From Achromobacter spanius (lineage in GTDB: Bacteria > Pseudomonadota > Gammaproteobacteria > Burkholderiales > Burkholderiaceae_B), in assembly GCF_003994415.1 (NCBI RefSeq), contig NZ_CP034689.1:2170001-2234000 (forward strand): DNA of 64,000 nucleotides, in the 5' to 3' direction. Shown here in pieces: positions 51,689 to 60,949 of the stretch. Position 1 is the stretch's first letter. Each line of letters starts with the position of its first letter. The notes beneath the pieces were generated by a model that saw nothing but the letters and a program-made list of their open reading frames with translations, made no database searches and was not told the DNA's origin. Made by a program: the position numbers and the translations under genes.

Positions 51689-52914
51689 CGACGCTAGAGA
51701 TCGCAACGCCTCGCGTCTACGAGCCGCTGTTGCACCCTGCGCGGTACAAGGGCGCACACGGCGGGCGCGGATCGGGCAAGTCTCATTTTTTCGCGGAAGC
51801 CCTGATCGAAGAGTGCATCCGGTCCAAGACCGACGCGGTGTGCCTTCGCGAGATCCAGAAGTCTTTGCAGTTCTCGGTCAAGAAGCTCTTAGAGACGAAG
51901 ATCGCCAGCATGAACGCGGGTGACTACTTCGACGTGCAGGACAAGGTGATCAAGTCCAGAAATGGCGGGATCATCATCTTCCAGGGGATGCAGGACCATA
52001 CGTCCGATTCGATCAAGTCACTGGAAGGCTTCAAGATCGCTTGGTTTGAAGAGGCGCAGTCAGCCAGCCAGCGAAGCCTTGATTTGCTCCGTCCGACGCT
52101 TCGGGCGCCCGGCTCGGAACTCTGGTTCAGCTGGAACCCGCGCTTTGCCATAGACCCGATTGACGTGTTGCTGCGCGGAGAGAACCCGCCTCCGAATTCG
52201 GTCGTCGTAGAGGCGAACTACTCTGACAACCCCTGGTTGCCACAGGAACTTGTCGACGAGATGGAGTACGACAAGCGGCGCGACCCGGACAAGTACGCGC
52301 ATATCTGGCTGGGCAAGTACCAGCAGAACAGCGAAGCCCGGGTGTTCAAGAACTGGACGGTCGAGGAATTTGAAAGACCGGCCGGGACGATCTTCCGACT
52401 TGGCGCTGATTGGGGATTCAGCGTAGACCCCTCAGTCCTGATCCGCTGCGATATCGAGGGCCATAGGCTGTATGTGGACCACGAGGCCTACATGGTGGGC
52501 TGCGAGATTGTGAACCTGCCTGAGTTGTTCATGCAGGTCCCAGAGGCTGAGAAGTGGCCAATCACCGCAGATTCAGCCAGGCCCGAGACGATCAGCCATA
52601 TGAAGAAGAACGGATTCCCGCAGATCCGCCCCGCTGTCAAGGGCGCGAAGTCGCTGGAGGAGGGCGTCGAATTTCTCAAGAGCTTTGACATTGTGGTTCA
52701 CCCGCGATGCAAGCACCTGATCGATGAATTGACGCTGTACAGCTACAAGGAAGACCCGCTGACAGGCGCAATCCTGCCGATCCTGAGCGACAAAGACAAC
52801 CACGTTATCGATGCCCTGCGCTATGCCTGCGAAGGCGCGCGGCGTGCCGGTAAGAAGCCGCAACGCCAGATAGAACGAAAACCCGTGAGGAACGTCGGCT
52901 GGATGGCCGCATAA
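51685..52914 (+). CDS. Terminase large subunit (PBSX/Terminase_3 type)
   Basis: Packaging motor, 409 residues: Walker A GGRGSGKS at 26-33, Walker B IAWFEEAQ at about 117-124, and a C-terminal nuclease domain (FRLGADWGFSVDPS, SDKDNHVIDALRYA). Cuts and translocates phage DNA through the portal. Confidence 0.93.
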   Translation: MTTLEIATPRVYEPLLHPARYKGAHGGRGSGKSHFFAEALIEECIRSKTDAVCLREIQKSLQFSVKKLLETKIASMNAGDYFDVQDKVIKSRNGGIIIFQGMQDHTSDSIKSLEGFKIAWFEEAQSASQRSLDLLRPTLRAPGSELWFSWNPRFAIDPIDVLLRGENPPPNSVVVEANYSDNPWLPQELVDEMEYDKRRDPDKYAHIWLGKYQQNSEARVFKNWTVEEFERPAGTIFRLGADWGFSVDPSVLIRCDIEGHRLYVDHEAYMVGCEIVNLPELFMQVPEAEKWPITADSARPETISHMKKNGFPQIRPAVKGAKSLEEGVEFLKSFDIVVHPRCKHLIDELTLYSYKEDPLTGAILPILSDKDNHVIDALRYACEGARRAGKKPQRQIERKPVRNVGWMAA

Positions 52915-52916
52915 AT

Positions 52917-55070
52917 ATGCCCCAAGACTTGCTCCAAAAAGCGAAGGAATGCTTCAAGGAAGACCAGGAGGCGTTTCGCGACAACCGCGAGCGCATGCTG
53001 GAAGACCTGAGGTTTTCCAATCCGGCATGCCCGGAACAGTGGGACGATGCCGTGCGTCGCGCCCGCGAGCAGTCTGAGGGCGGCGCTCGCCCGTGCCTGA
53101 CGTTCGACCAGACGAATCAGTACATCGCCCAGGTTGTGAACGACAGCCGGCAGAACAAGCCAGGCATCAAGGTTATCCCGGTCGATTCTGGCGCCGATGT
53201 CGAGGTGGCCGAGAAGCTCGAAGGGATGATTCGGCACATCGAGTATTCGAGCCGCGCCAGCATCGCTTACGACACTGCGCAGGAGTACGCGGCCCGCATT
53301 GGGCTGGGCTGGCTGCGCGTGGTGCCTGAGATCGTTCAGGCCGAGCGCAATGAGCAGGAAATCCGCATCAAGCGCGTGCATGACCCACTGTCGGTGATCA
53401 TTGACGCCAATTCTCAGGAACCTGACGGCAGCGACGCGAGCCGCGGCTTCGTTGAAACCGTGCTGACTAAGAAGGCGTACAAGGAGCTTTACCCGAAGGC
53501 GTCGGTTGTTTCATGGGAGTCCACCGACCGCATGGACGGCTGGATCGCGGACGATTCGGTGCGTGTCTGCGAGTATTTCTACAAGGTTGAGACGAAGGTC
53601 AACAACCTGGTCATCGCAGGCCCTGGTGGCGAGCGCATGACGGTGACCGAGGACGAATACTGGCGCTTGGCCGAAGAGACTGGCCTGCGCCCGATGGTTG
53701 AGGCCACGTTCCCGTCAACGCAGGTCGAGGTCAAGTGGGTCAAGATGAGCGGCATGGAGATCCTGGAAGAGACGGATTTCCCCAGCCGCTTCATACCGCT
53801 GATCCCGGTGCTGGGCTACGAGGTATATGTGGAAGGCCGGCGCTACATCTGCGGCATGACGCGGCGCATGATGGACTCGCAGAGGGCCTACAACTACGAG
53901 CGCACCTCGTACATCGAGCAGGTGGCGTTGCAGCCCAAGGCGCCGTTTGTGCTGCCGTGGGAGTCGGTTGAGAACTTCCAGGACGAGTGGGCGACCGCGA
54001 ACACGTCGAACCGGGCATACCTGCCGTACAACGCCCTGGATGGCGAGGGCCGGCAGTTGCCACCGCCCGCCCGCCAGGGACCGCCCCCTGTGGGCGCGTC
54101 GTTCATTCAGGGTGGTGCGCTGGCGCTGTCTGACATCCAAGCCAGCATCGGCATGTACCGGGCGAACTTGGGCGCGCCGAGCAATGAAACAAGCGGGCGC
54201 GCGATCAATGCCCGCCAGCGTGAAGGCGACACCGCCAACTATCACTACATCGACAACCTGTCGCGCTCGATCGAGCATCTGGGCCGCATCATCGTCGACA
54301 TGATCCCCAGAATCTACGACACGGCGCGGGTCGCGCGCATCACGGGTGACGACGGCAGCGTTGAGGCGGTCGAGATCAACCCGGAGATGGAGCAGGCCAA
54401 GCAGAAGACGGCCGATGCCATGGTCATCAATCCTGCTGTGGGGCAATATGACGTTCGCGTGAAGGTCGGCCCGTCATATTCGACGCTTCGGCAGGAGTCA
54501 GCAGAGGCTATTGGCCAGATCCTGCAAGGCAACCCGCAAGCCTTCGCGGTGCTGGGGCCTGAGTGGGCAAAGATGCAGGATTGGCCGAACGCCGACAAGG
54601 TGAGCAAGATGCTGCTGGCCATGGCGCCGCCTCCTGTGCAGGCGCTGGCCCAAGGGGATCAGGAGATCCCTGCTGCTATCCAAGCCCAGATGCAGAACAT
54701 GAAGCAGCAGATGGAGCAGATGCAGCAGATGTTGCAAGAAGCGCAGCAGAAGCTGGAATCGGACTCTGTCGAGGCGATGCGCAAAATGGCCGAGGCCGAC
54801 AAGGACCGCGCGATTGATGCCTATAAGGCCGAAACCGAGCGCATGGCGATCATGCAGCCCGCGATGGGGCCGCAAGAGATCCAAGCACTGGTGCTTCAGA
54901 CCGTTCAACAGTTGCTGACCAGCCCGCCTATTCCGCCTGAGCCGCAAGCCCCGCCCATGCAGCCCCCGATGGCACCACAGATGCCGCCTGGTGGGCTGCC
55001 GATGGCCCCGCCTGGCTTGCCTCCCACCAACATGAACCAACCGCCTCCGGGCGGTTTTTTTACGTCCTGA
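52917..55070 (+). CDS. P22-type portal protein
   Basis: 717 residues, the size of P22 gp1. N-terminus MPQDLLQKAKECFKEDQEAF and the QYIAQVVNDSRQNKPGIKV segment mark the family. Residues about 580-650 form a Gln/Met-rich coiled coil, and the end is Pro/Met-rich. The last codons carry a terminator hairpin. Starts 2 bp after the terminase. Confidence 0.92.
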   Translation: MPQDLLQKAKECFKEDQEAFRDNRERMLEDLRFSNPACPEQWDDAVRRAREQSEGGARPCLTFDQTNQYIAQVVNDSRQNKPGIKVIPVDSGADVEVAEKLEGMIRHIEYSSRASIAYDTAQEYAARIGLGWLRVVPEIVQAERNEQEIRIKRVHDPLSVIIDANSQEPDGSDASRGFVETVLTKKAYKELYPKASVVSWESTDRMDGWIADDSVRVCEYFYKVETKVNNLVIAGPGGERMTVTEDEYWRLAEETGLRPMVEATFPSTQVEVKWVKMSGMEILEETDFPSRFIPLIPVLGYEVYVEGRRYICGMTRRMMDSQRAYNYERTSYIEQVALQPKAPFVLPWESVENFQDEWATANTSNRAYLPYNALDGEGRQLPPPARQGPPPVGASFIQGGALALSDIQASIGMYRANLGAPSNETSGRAINARQREGDTANYHYIDNLSRSIEHLGRIIVDMIPRIYDTARVARITGDDGSVEAVEINPEMEQAKQKTADAMVINPAVGQYDVRVKVGPSYSTLRQESAEAIGQILQGNPQAFAVLGPEWAKMQDWPNADKVSKMLLAMAPPPVQALAQGDQEIPAAIQAQMQNMKQQMEQMQQMLQEAQQKLESDSVEAMRKMAEADKDRAIDAYKAETERMAIMQPAMGPQEIQALVLQTVQQLLTSPPIPPEPQAPPMQPPMAPQMPPGGLPMAPPGLPPTNMNQPPPGGFFTS
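55039..55061 (+). terminator. Terminator embedded in the portal gene's 3' end
   Basis: AACCGCC-TCCG-GGCGGTT followed by TTTTT, all within coding sequence (PPPGGFFTS). It would reduce or end the transcript before scaffold and coat. A second short hairpin (CCCC...GGGG) lies at about 55078-55092. Confidence 0.65.
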
Positions 55071-55120
55071 GTTTTACCCCACTTCGCGGGGACGCGCGAT
55101 GACCCACTTAGCCGAGAGCT

Positions 55121-55846
55121 ATGACTATTGAAAGCCAAGCCGCGCCTGTCGAAGCGGCTCAAATCCCTTCGACTGATCCCGCCACGATTACCCCGGCCCA
55201 GGCGGAACCGGAAAACCCTGAAGGCACTGCAGACCAGCAGAAGCCCGAGCTTACGCAAGCCGAGCGTGAAGCCCGTGCGCTAAAGCGTCGCGTGGACCGT
55301 TTGACCCGGGAGAAGTACCAGACCCAGGCCGAACTCCAACAGCTTCGCCAGCGGCCCGCAGAACCCCAGGCTGACGCCTCTCAGTTGACCGAGCAGGAAA
55401 TCAACCGTCGAGCAGTTCAGGTTGCCGAAGCGAAGGCAGTCAACGACCGCTGTAACGAAATTGCCCGTGTCGGGGCCAAGGAATTCCCCGACTTCATGGA
55501 CAAGTTCGCGGAGTTGTCGGCGGACATCCCGACCTTCACCAAGGATGGCCCCACGCCGTTCATGGAGGCAATTCTGGATTCGGATAGCCCTGCGGCGTTG
55601 CTTCATCACATCGCCAGCAATCCGGATCTCGCGGACGAACTCGCGGACCTTTCCCCGCGGCAGCAAGTGCGGCGTCTTGCCCTCATCGAACGCGATATGG
55701 GCGCCAAAGAAGCCCCCCCCAAAACCAGCAGCGCGCCAAAGCCCATCCAGCCGGTGAAACCGACTGCGACGGCGGGCGGCCCCGACCCCGGCAAAGACCC
55801 CGAGGGTTGGATCGCGTGGCGCAACGCCCAAGTGCGAACCAAATAA
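55121..55846 (+). CDS. Scaffold-like protein
   Basis: 241 residues, hydrophilic, with a coiled coil at about 44-85 (EREARALKRRVDRLTREKYQ) and a disordered, Pro-rich end. Position between portal and coat is that of the P22 scaffold. Confidence 0.75.
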   Translation: MTIESQAAPVEAAQIPSTDPATITPAQAEPENPEGTADQQKPELTQAEREARALKRRVDRLTREKYQTQAELQQLRQRPAEPQADASQLTEQEINRRAVQVAEAKAVNDRCNEIARVGAKEFPDFMDKFAELSADIPTFTKDGPTPFMEAILDSDSPAALLHHIASNPDLADELADLSPRQQVRRLALIERDMGAKEAPPKTSSAPKPIQPVKPTATAGGPDPGKDPEGWIAWRNAQVRTK

Positions 55847-55855
55847 GGAACAGTC

Positions 55856-57097
55856 ATGGCTGACAATTTCATCACCTCGGACATCATCACCGCAGAAACC
55901 CTGCGGATCATCCACAACGAGAGCGCATTCCTCGGCTCCATCAACCGCGAATACGACAGTCAATTCGCCCAAGAAGGCGCCAAAGCCGGCGCTACGGTCA
56001 ACGTCCGCCGCCCGGTGCAATACACCATCCGCGACGGCGCGACCGCATCGTTTCAGGACATCAACGAAACGAAGGTGCCGATCACCATCAACCCGGAATT
56101 TGGCATCGACTTCGATTTCAGCGATTTCGATCTGACGCTGAAGATCGACAAGTTCAGCGAGCGCTATTTGCAGCCGGCCGGCAAGCGCCTGGCGACCGAG
56201 TTGGATGTGCGGATCGGCGCGCTGTACAAGCAGGTGTTCAACTACTCCGGCACGCCCGGTACGCCTCCGGCCACCGCTCAGGCGGCGTTGGATGCGGCGG
56301 TCTTCCTGGACAACAACGCGGCTCCGCGTGATGGCGATCGCCAGTTGGCGCTGACCCCGCTGGCGAACTCCAAGCTTGTCGGTGGCATGGCCGGGTTGTT
56401 CAACGACCAGGCCACGCAAGGCAAGCAGATGCGTCGCGGCCTGATGGAAACCAACCTGGGCATGGACTTCCAGATGTCCCAGAACCTGCCCACGCACACG
56501 GTCGGCCCGCTGGGTGGCACTCCGCTGGTCAACGGCGCAGGCCAAGGCACCATCGCGGTCGGCGCCACGGACAACCCGTATGCGTCCACCACGGCGCTGG
56601 TTACGGACGGCTGGACGGCGGCGGCGGCCCTGCGCCTGAACGAAGGCGACGTGTTCACCATCGCTGGCGTGTTCGCGCTGAACCCCGAAAACAAGGTGTC
56701 CACGGGCGCCTTGCAGCAGTTCGTGGTGCGCGCAAACGCCAGTTCGGACGCTTTGGGCAACGCGACGGTGACGATCTCGCCGGCCATCATTGTTGGCGGT
56801 TCGTATGCCACGGTGTCGAACTCGCCTGCCGACAACGCCGCGATCACGGTCATCGGCACGGCTGGCACCAGCGCCGCGCAGAACATCCTGCATCACAAGG
56901 ATGCGTTCACACTGGTGACGGTTGACATGCCTCTGCCGCGCGGCATGGACATGGCCTCCCGCATGGCTGTCGATGGCGTCTCGATGCGCTTCGTTCGTGG
57001 CTTTGACATCACGAACAACAAGCGCCTGTGCCGCTTCGACATCCTGGCCGGGTTCGCTGCGCTGCGCCCTGAGTGGGCTGTCCGCGTCCCCAACTAA
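55856..57097 (+). CDS. Major capsid (coat) protein, P22 type
   Basis: 413 residues from MADNFITSDIITAETLRIIH. The N-terminal third matches P22 coat (VRRPVQYTIRDGATA, PAGKRLATELDVRIG), and the HK97 fold is expected with an inserted domain of low complexity. Good ribosome site (AAGGAA) 9 bp after scaffold. Confidence 0.92.
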   Translation: MADNFITSDIITAETLRIIHNESAFLGSINREYDSQFAQEGAKAGATVNVRRPVQYTIRDGATASFQDINETKVPITINPEFGIDFDFSDFDLTLKIDKFSERYLQPAGKRLATELDVRIGALYKQVFNYSGTPGTPPATAQAALDAAVFLDNNAAPRDGDRQLALTPLANSKLVGGMAGLFNDQATQGKQMRRGLMETNLGMDFQMSQNLPTHTVGPLGGTPLVNGAGQGTIAVGATDNPYASTTALVTDGWTAAAALRLNEGDVFTIAGVFALNPENKVSTGALQQFVVRANASSDALGNATVTISPAIIVGGSYATVSNSPADNAAITVIGTAGTSAAQNILHHKDAFTLVTVDMPLPRGMDMASRMAVDGVSMRFVRGFDITNNKRLCRFDILAGFAALRPEWAVRVPN

Positions 57098-57154
57098 GCC
57101 GCATCAATCCCTTGTGCCGCGCCTGGGTTCGCCTGGGCGCGGCGGGAGTCCCAT

Positions 57155-57394
57155 ATGGATACCTGGCTCTATCACCGCACCGAATCGCCGAGGATTTTCC
57201 GCTCTGCGGATGATGTCAAGGCGGCCCTGGCTGACGGCTGGGCTGATACGCCCGCAGCATTCGAAGCCGAAGAAGTGCCCAGCGAACTGGACGAGTTGCG
57301 CGCCAAAGCTGCCGGTTTGGGCATCAAATTTGACAAGCGTTGGGGCGCCGACAAGTTGGCCAAGGCGATCAAAGACCATGACGACAGCGCTTGA
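57155..57394 (+). CDS. Small HeH/LEM-like phage protein
   Basis: 79 residues. The C-terminal part (ELDELRAKAAGLGIKFDKRW) resembles the HeH/LEM helix-extended fold found in head genes. Overlaps gp4-like by 17 bp. Confidence 0.65.
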   Translation: MDTWLYHRTESPRIFRSADDVKAALADGWADTPAAFEAEEVPSELDELRAKAAGLGIKFDKRWGADKLAKAIKDHDDSA

Positions 57395-58073
57395 GATCGT
57401 CAACCGGGCCTACACGCTCTTGGGCGTGAAAGACCCCGGGCAGGCGTTGCCCGGCACGATGGAGGTGGACGCACTCGAAGTGCTGAACACCATGATCGAT
57501 TCCTGGCGGACCGAAGAGTTTTTCGTCTACCAGATTGACGAACTGGTATACGCCATGGCGCCGAACCAGCAGACGGTGAAGATTGGCCCGGGGCAGCAGA
57601 TTGACGTGCCGGTGCCGCTCAAGATCGAGCGCGGGGTATTCGTGCGCTCTGGCGGGATCGATTACCAGGTTGCTGGCATCGACCGCGTTCAGTACGCCCA
57701 GATCATGCTCAAGACCACCGGGTCAAGTTTTCCCAGCGCGGTCTACTACGAGCGCGCCTACCCGTTCGGCACGCTGTTCTTTTGGCCGCTGCCGGCTGGC
57801 GCATACGAGTTGCACTTGCCGCTCTGGCAGCAGTTGGCAGAATTTGGCGACTTGGGTACCGACATCCAGTTGGCTCCAGGATGTCGCCGAGCATTGGAAT
57901 ATTCGCTTGCCGAAGAGTTGTCCCCGGGACTGGTCGATCTGCCGACCGCCGTTATCAAGACTGGCATTCGTGCGCGCGCGAACATCAAGCGCGTGAACCG
58001 CGAGACGCCTGTGCTTGATGTGCCCCTTGATCTGCAAGTCGGGCGCCGGTTCAACATCTTCGCGGGCCAATGA
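57378..58073 (+). CDS. P22 gp4-like tail accessory (head-tail) factor
   Basis: 231 residues from MTTALEIVNRAYTLLGVKDP, the typical start of gp4-like proteins, which attach to the portal to close the head. The frame is open upstream into the coat gene, but this ATG matches the family. Confidence 0.82.
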   Translation: MTTALEIVNRAYTLLGVKDPGQALPGTMEVDALEVLNTMIDSWRTEEFFVYQIDELVYAMAPNQQTVKIGPGQQIDVPVPLKIERGVFVRSGGIDYQVAGIDRVQYAQIMLKTTGSSFPSAVYYERAYPFGTLFFWPLPAGAYELHLPLWQQLAEFGDLGTDIQLAPGCRRALEYSLAEELSPGLVDLPTAVIKTGIRARANIKRVNRETPVLDVPLDLQVGRRFNIFAGQ

Positions 58074-59506
58074 TGGCAGAGCTTGCTATCCCCTTCGTCG
58101 GGCAGGCCTACGAAGCGCGCAGCCTGAATTTCAGCGCTCAGCGATGCGTGAATCTGTTCCTTGAGCTTGGCATGGCTGGTGCCAAGTCCCCAGCGGCATT
58201 GTTTTGCACGCCCGGATTGACCCAGAAGCTGCAAATGCCAAACGGCCAGACCGAGATCCGTGGGGTGCTTCAGTTCGAAGGGCTTTTATGGGTGGTATCG
58301 GGGAACACGCTGTTTTCAGTGTCTGACAGCTTCGTGGCCACCATTATCGGTGTCCTCGCGACTAGCACCGGGCCGGTGTCTATGGCGAAGAACGAAACAC
58401 AACTGGCGATTGTGGATGGCGTCGGCGGTTACTACTACGACTTTCCATCGCTGACGTTCGGGCAGATTACGGATTCCGAGTTTCCGACCGGGTGCCGACG
58501 TATCTCGTACCTGCTTAACCGTTTCTTGGTTGAAGCACCGCAGTCGCAAACCATGTCATGGTCCAAGATTGGCGACGTACGCGTCTGGGATGGCCTGGAC
58601 TTCGCCAGCGCGGATGCGTCGCCTGACAACATCGTCTCGCACATGGCCGACCATCAAGAGCTGTATGTGTTTGGCGAGACGACCACGCAGATCTTTGTCG
58701 CTGACGCCCAGGGGTTTGCCAACAGCCCTAACAGCTCGATGCAACAGGGGTGCGCCGCGGTGTTCAGCCCGGCCAGCATCGATAACAGCGTGGTATGGCT
58801 TGGGCGTGATGACCTTGGGCATGGGATCGTTTGGCAGACGCGGGGCGGTGCCACGCCAGTACGGATATCGAATCATGGTGTCGAGTACGCCATTTCTCAG
58901 TACGAGCGAATCGATGACGCGGTTGCCTACGTCTATCAGCAGGAAGGGCACCTTTTCTATGTGCTGACGTTCCCCACCGGGAATGCGACGTGGGTGTACG
59001 ACGTTGCCAGCCAAACGTGGCATGAGCGGGCCTACATGGTCCCGTCAACTGGCGAACTGACGCGACACCGGTCCAACTGCCACGCAATGTTCAACGGTCA
59101 CCACATTGTGGGCGACTGGCAGAACGGGCGCCTGTATGAGTTGGATTTGAGCAGCTATACCGACGATGGCGATGCCATCCTGCGCCTGCGTTCGTCTCCG
59201 GCCATCACGCAGAATCAAAAGCGGATGGTATTCAAAGCATTGCAGGTAGACGTTCAAGTTGGAGTGTCTCCGTCGACCGGGCAAGGCAGTGACCCGGTTG
59301 GAATGCTCAGGTATTCCGACGACTCCGGCCACACTTGGAGCAACCGGAGTACAGCCACGCTTGGCAAGATAGGCCAGTATTCGGCGCGGTGCCGCTTCCA
59401 TCGCCTTGGGTCTGGCCGAAACCGCGTGTTTGAGTTCAGTGTGTCGGACCCGGTGCCTGTGGTGATCTTGGGTGCGTATGTGGATGCCGTGGCGGGGCAG
59501 TGGTAA
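58070..59506 (+). CDS. P22 gp10-like packaged-DNA stabilisation protein
   Basis: 478 residues with the beta-rich, repeated pattern of gp10 (ARSLNFSAQRCVNLFLELG, WSKIGDVRVWDGLDFASAD). It forms the tail hub after gp4. Overlaps gp4-like by four bases. Confidence 0.85.
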   Translation: MMAELAIPFVGQAYEARSLNFSAQRCVNLFLELGMAGAKSPAALFCTPGLTQKLQMPNGQTEIRGVLQFEGLLWVVSGNTLFSVSDSFVATIIGVLATSTGPVSMAKNETQLAIVDGVGGYYYDFPSLTFGQITDSEFPTGCRRISYLLNRFLVEAPQSQTMSWSKIGDVRVWDGLDFASADASPDNIVSHMADHQELYVFGETTTQIFVADAQGFANSPNSSMQQGCAAVFSPASIDNSVVWLGRDDLGHGIVWQTRGGATPVRISNHGVEYAISQYERIDDAVAYVYQQEGHLFYVLTFPTGNATWVYDVASQTWHERAYMVPSTGELTRHRSNCHAMFNGHHIVGDWQNGRLYELDLSSYTDDGDAILRLRSSPAITQNQKRMVFKALQVDVQVGVSPSTGQGSDPVGMLRYSDDSGHTWSNRSTATLGKIGQYSARCRFHRLGSGRNRVFEFSVSDPVPVVILGAYVDAVAGQW

Positions 59507-59874
59507 TGGAAGAACTGCAACTGCTCGGCAACACTGCCGCGTTCGCTGAGGACCGCCAGGGTTCTCAGCAATCCCAGACCTTCCAGTCGCGCCAAACGCT
59601 GGCGTTTTTCCGCAATCTCAAGCGCATCTTGCGGCAGGCGTATTCGGTTGACGATGCGCCCGCAGTAGTCCCCGCCACCGCCTCCCCCATGACCTATACC
59701 GCCGCCGACCGCATGTCCCTGCATGTGGCGGGCGGCACCGTTTCATCGATTGCCTTCAAGCGTGGCGCTAGCACGCTGGCGGTGGGCGCGAACCAGCTTA
59801 TCCCCCTGAATCCCGGCGACCAGGTCGTCATTACCTACACCGTTGCGCCCACGATTACCGCCGTGTCGCGCTGA
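59506..59874 (+). CDS. Small virion-region protein
   Basis: 122 residues: a helical N-terminal half (MEELQLLGNTAAFAEDRQGS) and a beta-rich C-terminal half (AVGANQLIPLNPGDQVVITY). It lies where P22 carries the tail needle, but nothing here shows the long trimeric coiled coil of gp26. Role unknown. Confidence 0.6.
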   Translation: MEELQLLGNTAAFAEDRQGSQQSQTFQSRQTLAFFRNLKRILRQAYSVDDAPAVVPATASPMTYTAADRMSLHVAGGTVSSIAFKRGASTLAVGANQLIPLNPGDQVVITYTVAPTITAVSR

Positions 59875-59887
59875 ACCGAGACCAAAA

Positions 59888-60490
59888 ATGCAGAATTTCC
59901 ACTTCCTGGCGCATGGCGTCGACGTGAACCCGTTGATGCTGGCTATCCGCCGTCAGCCGCACCTGTGGCATGAAGACACGTTCTTGCGAAAGTATCCGCA
60001 GGGGCCGTTTGGGCAGACGGAAACCATCATGATCCGCTTCCCTGAGAAGGAGGAAGGCCTCACGGAAGAGCAGATCGAGGCCTACAAGGCGAATCAGCTT
60101 GCGGGGTATGACCAGTACGAGGCGGTGAATTATCCCGCCTTGGCGGCCCTGCCAGAGGCTCGCAAGCTGGTGTTTGACCTGATGGCCCGGGTTCAGGGTG
60201 AGCGCCTGGGCCGCGTGATGATCAACAAGGTTTGTGCGGGCGGTCGCATCTTCCCGCACGCCGACACCCCGGAACAGACGCGGTATTACACGCGGTTCCA
60301 CATTGTGCTGCACGGCCTGCCGGGTGCCATCCTGCGCTGCGGTGAAGGTGACGCCGCCGAACAGATCAACATGAATACGGGCGACTGCTTCTGGTTCAAC
60401 AACGCGCTGACCCATGAAGTGGTGAACAACAGCGCCGACGACCGCGTTTCTATGGTTGTCGACATTCGTCTGCCGCGCACGAAGGAATAG
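59888..60490 (+). CDS. 2-oxoglutarate/Fe(II) dioxygenase (Asp/Asn hydroxylase-like)
   Basis: 200 residues. Metal-binding His124-x-Asp126 (FPHADTPEQTRYYTRFH) and His176 (FNNALTHEVVNN), with Arg186 placed to bind 2-oxoglutarate. All key residues are present, so it is probably active. Target unknown; it lies in the virion morphogenesis cluster next to an acetyltransferase. Confidence 0.75.
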   Translation: MQNFHFLAHGVDVNPLMLAIRRQPHLWHEDTFLRKYPQGPFGQTETIMIRFPEKEEGLTEEQIEAYKANQLAGYDQYEAVNYPALAALPEARKLVFDLMARVQGERLGRVMINKVCAGGRIFPHADTPEQTRYYTRFHIVLHGLPGAILRCGEGDAAEQINMNTGDCFWFNNALTHEVVNNSADDRVSMVVDIRLPRTKE

Positions 60491-60492
60491 CG

Positions 60493-60948
60493 ATGCTGAC
60501 CGCCCAAGTAGAAAGCCTGACCGCGCGCCTGGAAGAACTCAAGCCGCTGTTCCCCCTGCATTGGGAAGAACTGGCGTTGAACAAGGACAAGGTGCCGCTG
60601 GGCCCGCAGTACGACATTTACCTGCAACGTGATGCGCGCGGCGAAGTCACGTTTGTGACGCTGCGCGATGCGGGAGAATTGGTCGGCTACTTCGTGGGCT
60701 TCGTGGCACCCGGCCTGCATTACCGCTCCTGCCTGACCTGCCACATGGACATCATGTATCTGCGCAAGGACAAGCGCGGCGGGCGCGGCGGGCTGATCTT
60801 GCTGAACGCGGTCAAGGCGGAATTGAAGCGGCGCGGCGTGCAGCGCTGGTTTGTGGGCACCAAAGCCCACATGGATATTGGCTCCCTGTTCAAACGGATG
60901 GGGTTCGAACACGTAGAAACCACGTACAGCGCGTGGATCGGGGACTGA
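60493..60948 (+). CDS. GNAT-family acetyltransferase
   Basis: 151 residues with the acetyl-CoA loop RGGRGG (about 95-100) and helix LILLNAVKAELKRRG, then MGFEHVETTYSAWIG. Starts 2 bp after the dioxygenase. Substrate unknown; possibly a structural protein or a host factor. Confidence 0.75.
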   Translation: MLTAQVESLTARLEELKPLFPLHWEELALNKDKVPLGPQYDIYLQRDARGEVTFVTLRDAGELVGYFVGFVAPGLHYRSCLTCHMDIMYLRKDKRGGRGGLILLNAVKAELKRRGVQRWFVGTKAHMDIGSLFKRMGFEHVETTYSAWIGD

Positions 60949-60949
60949 T

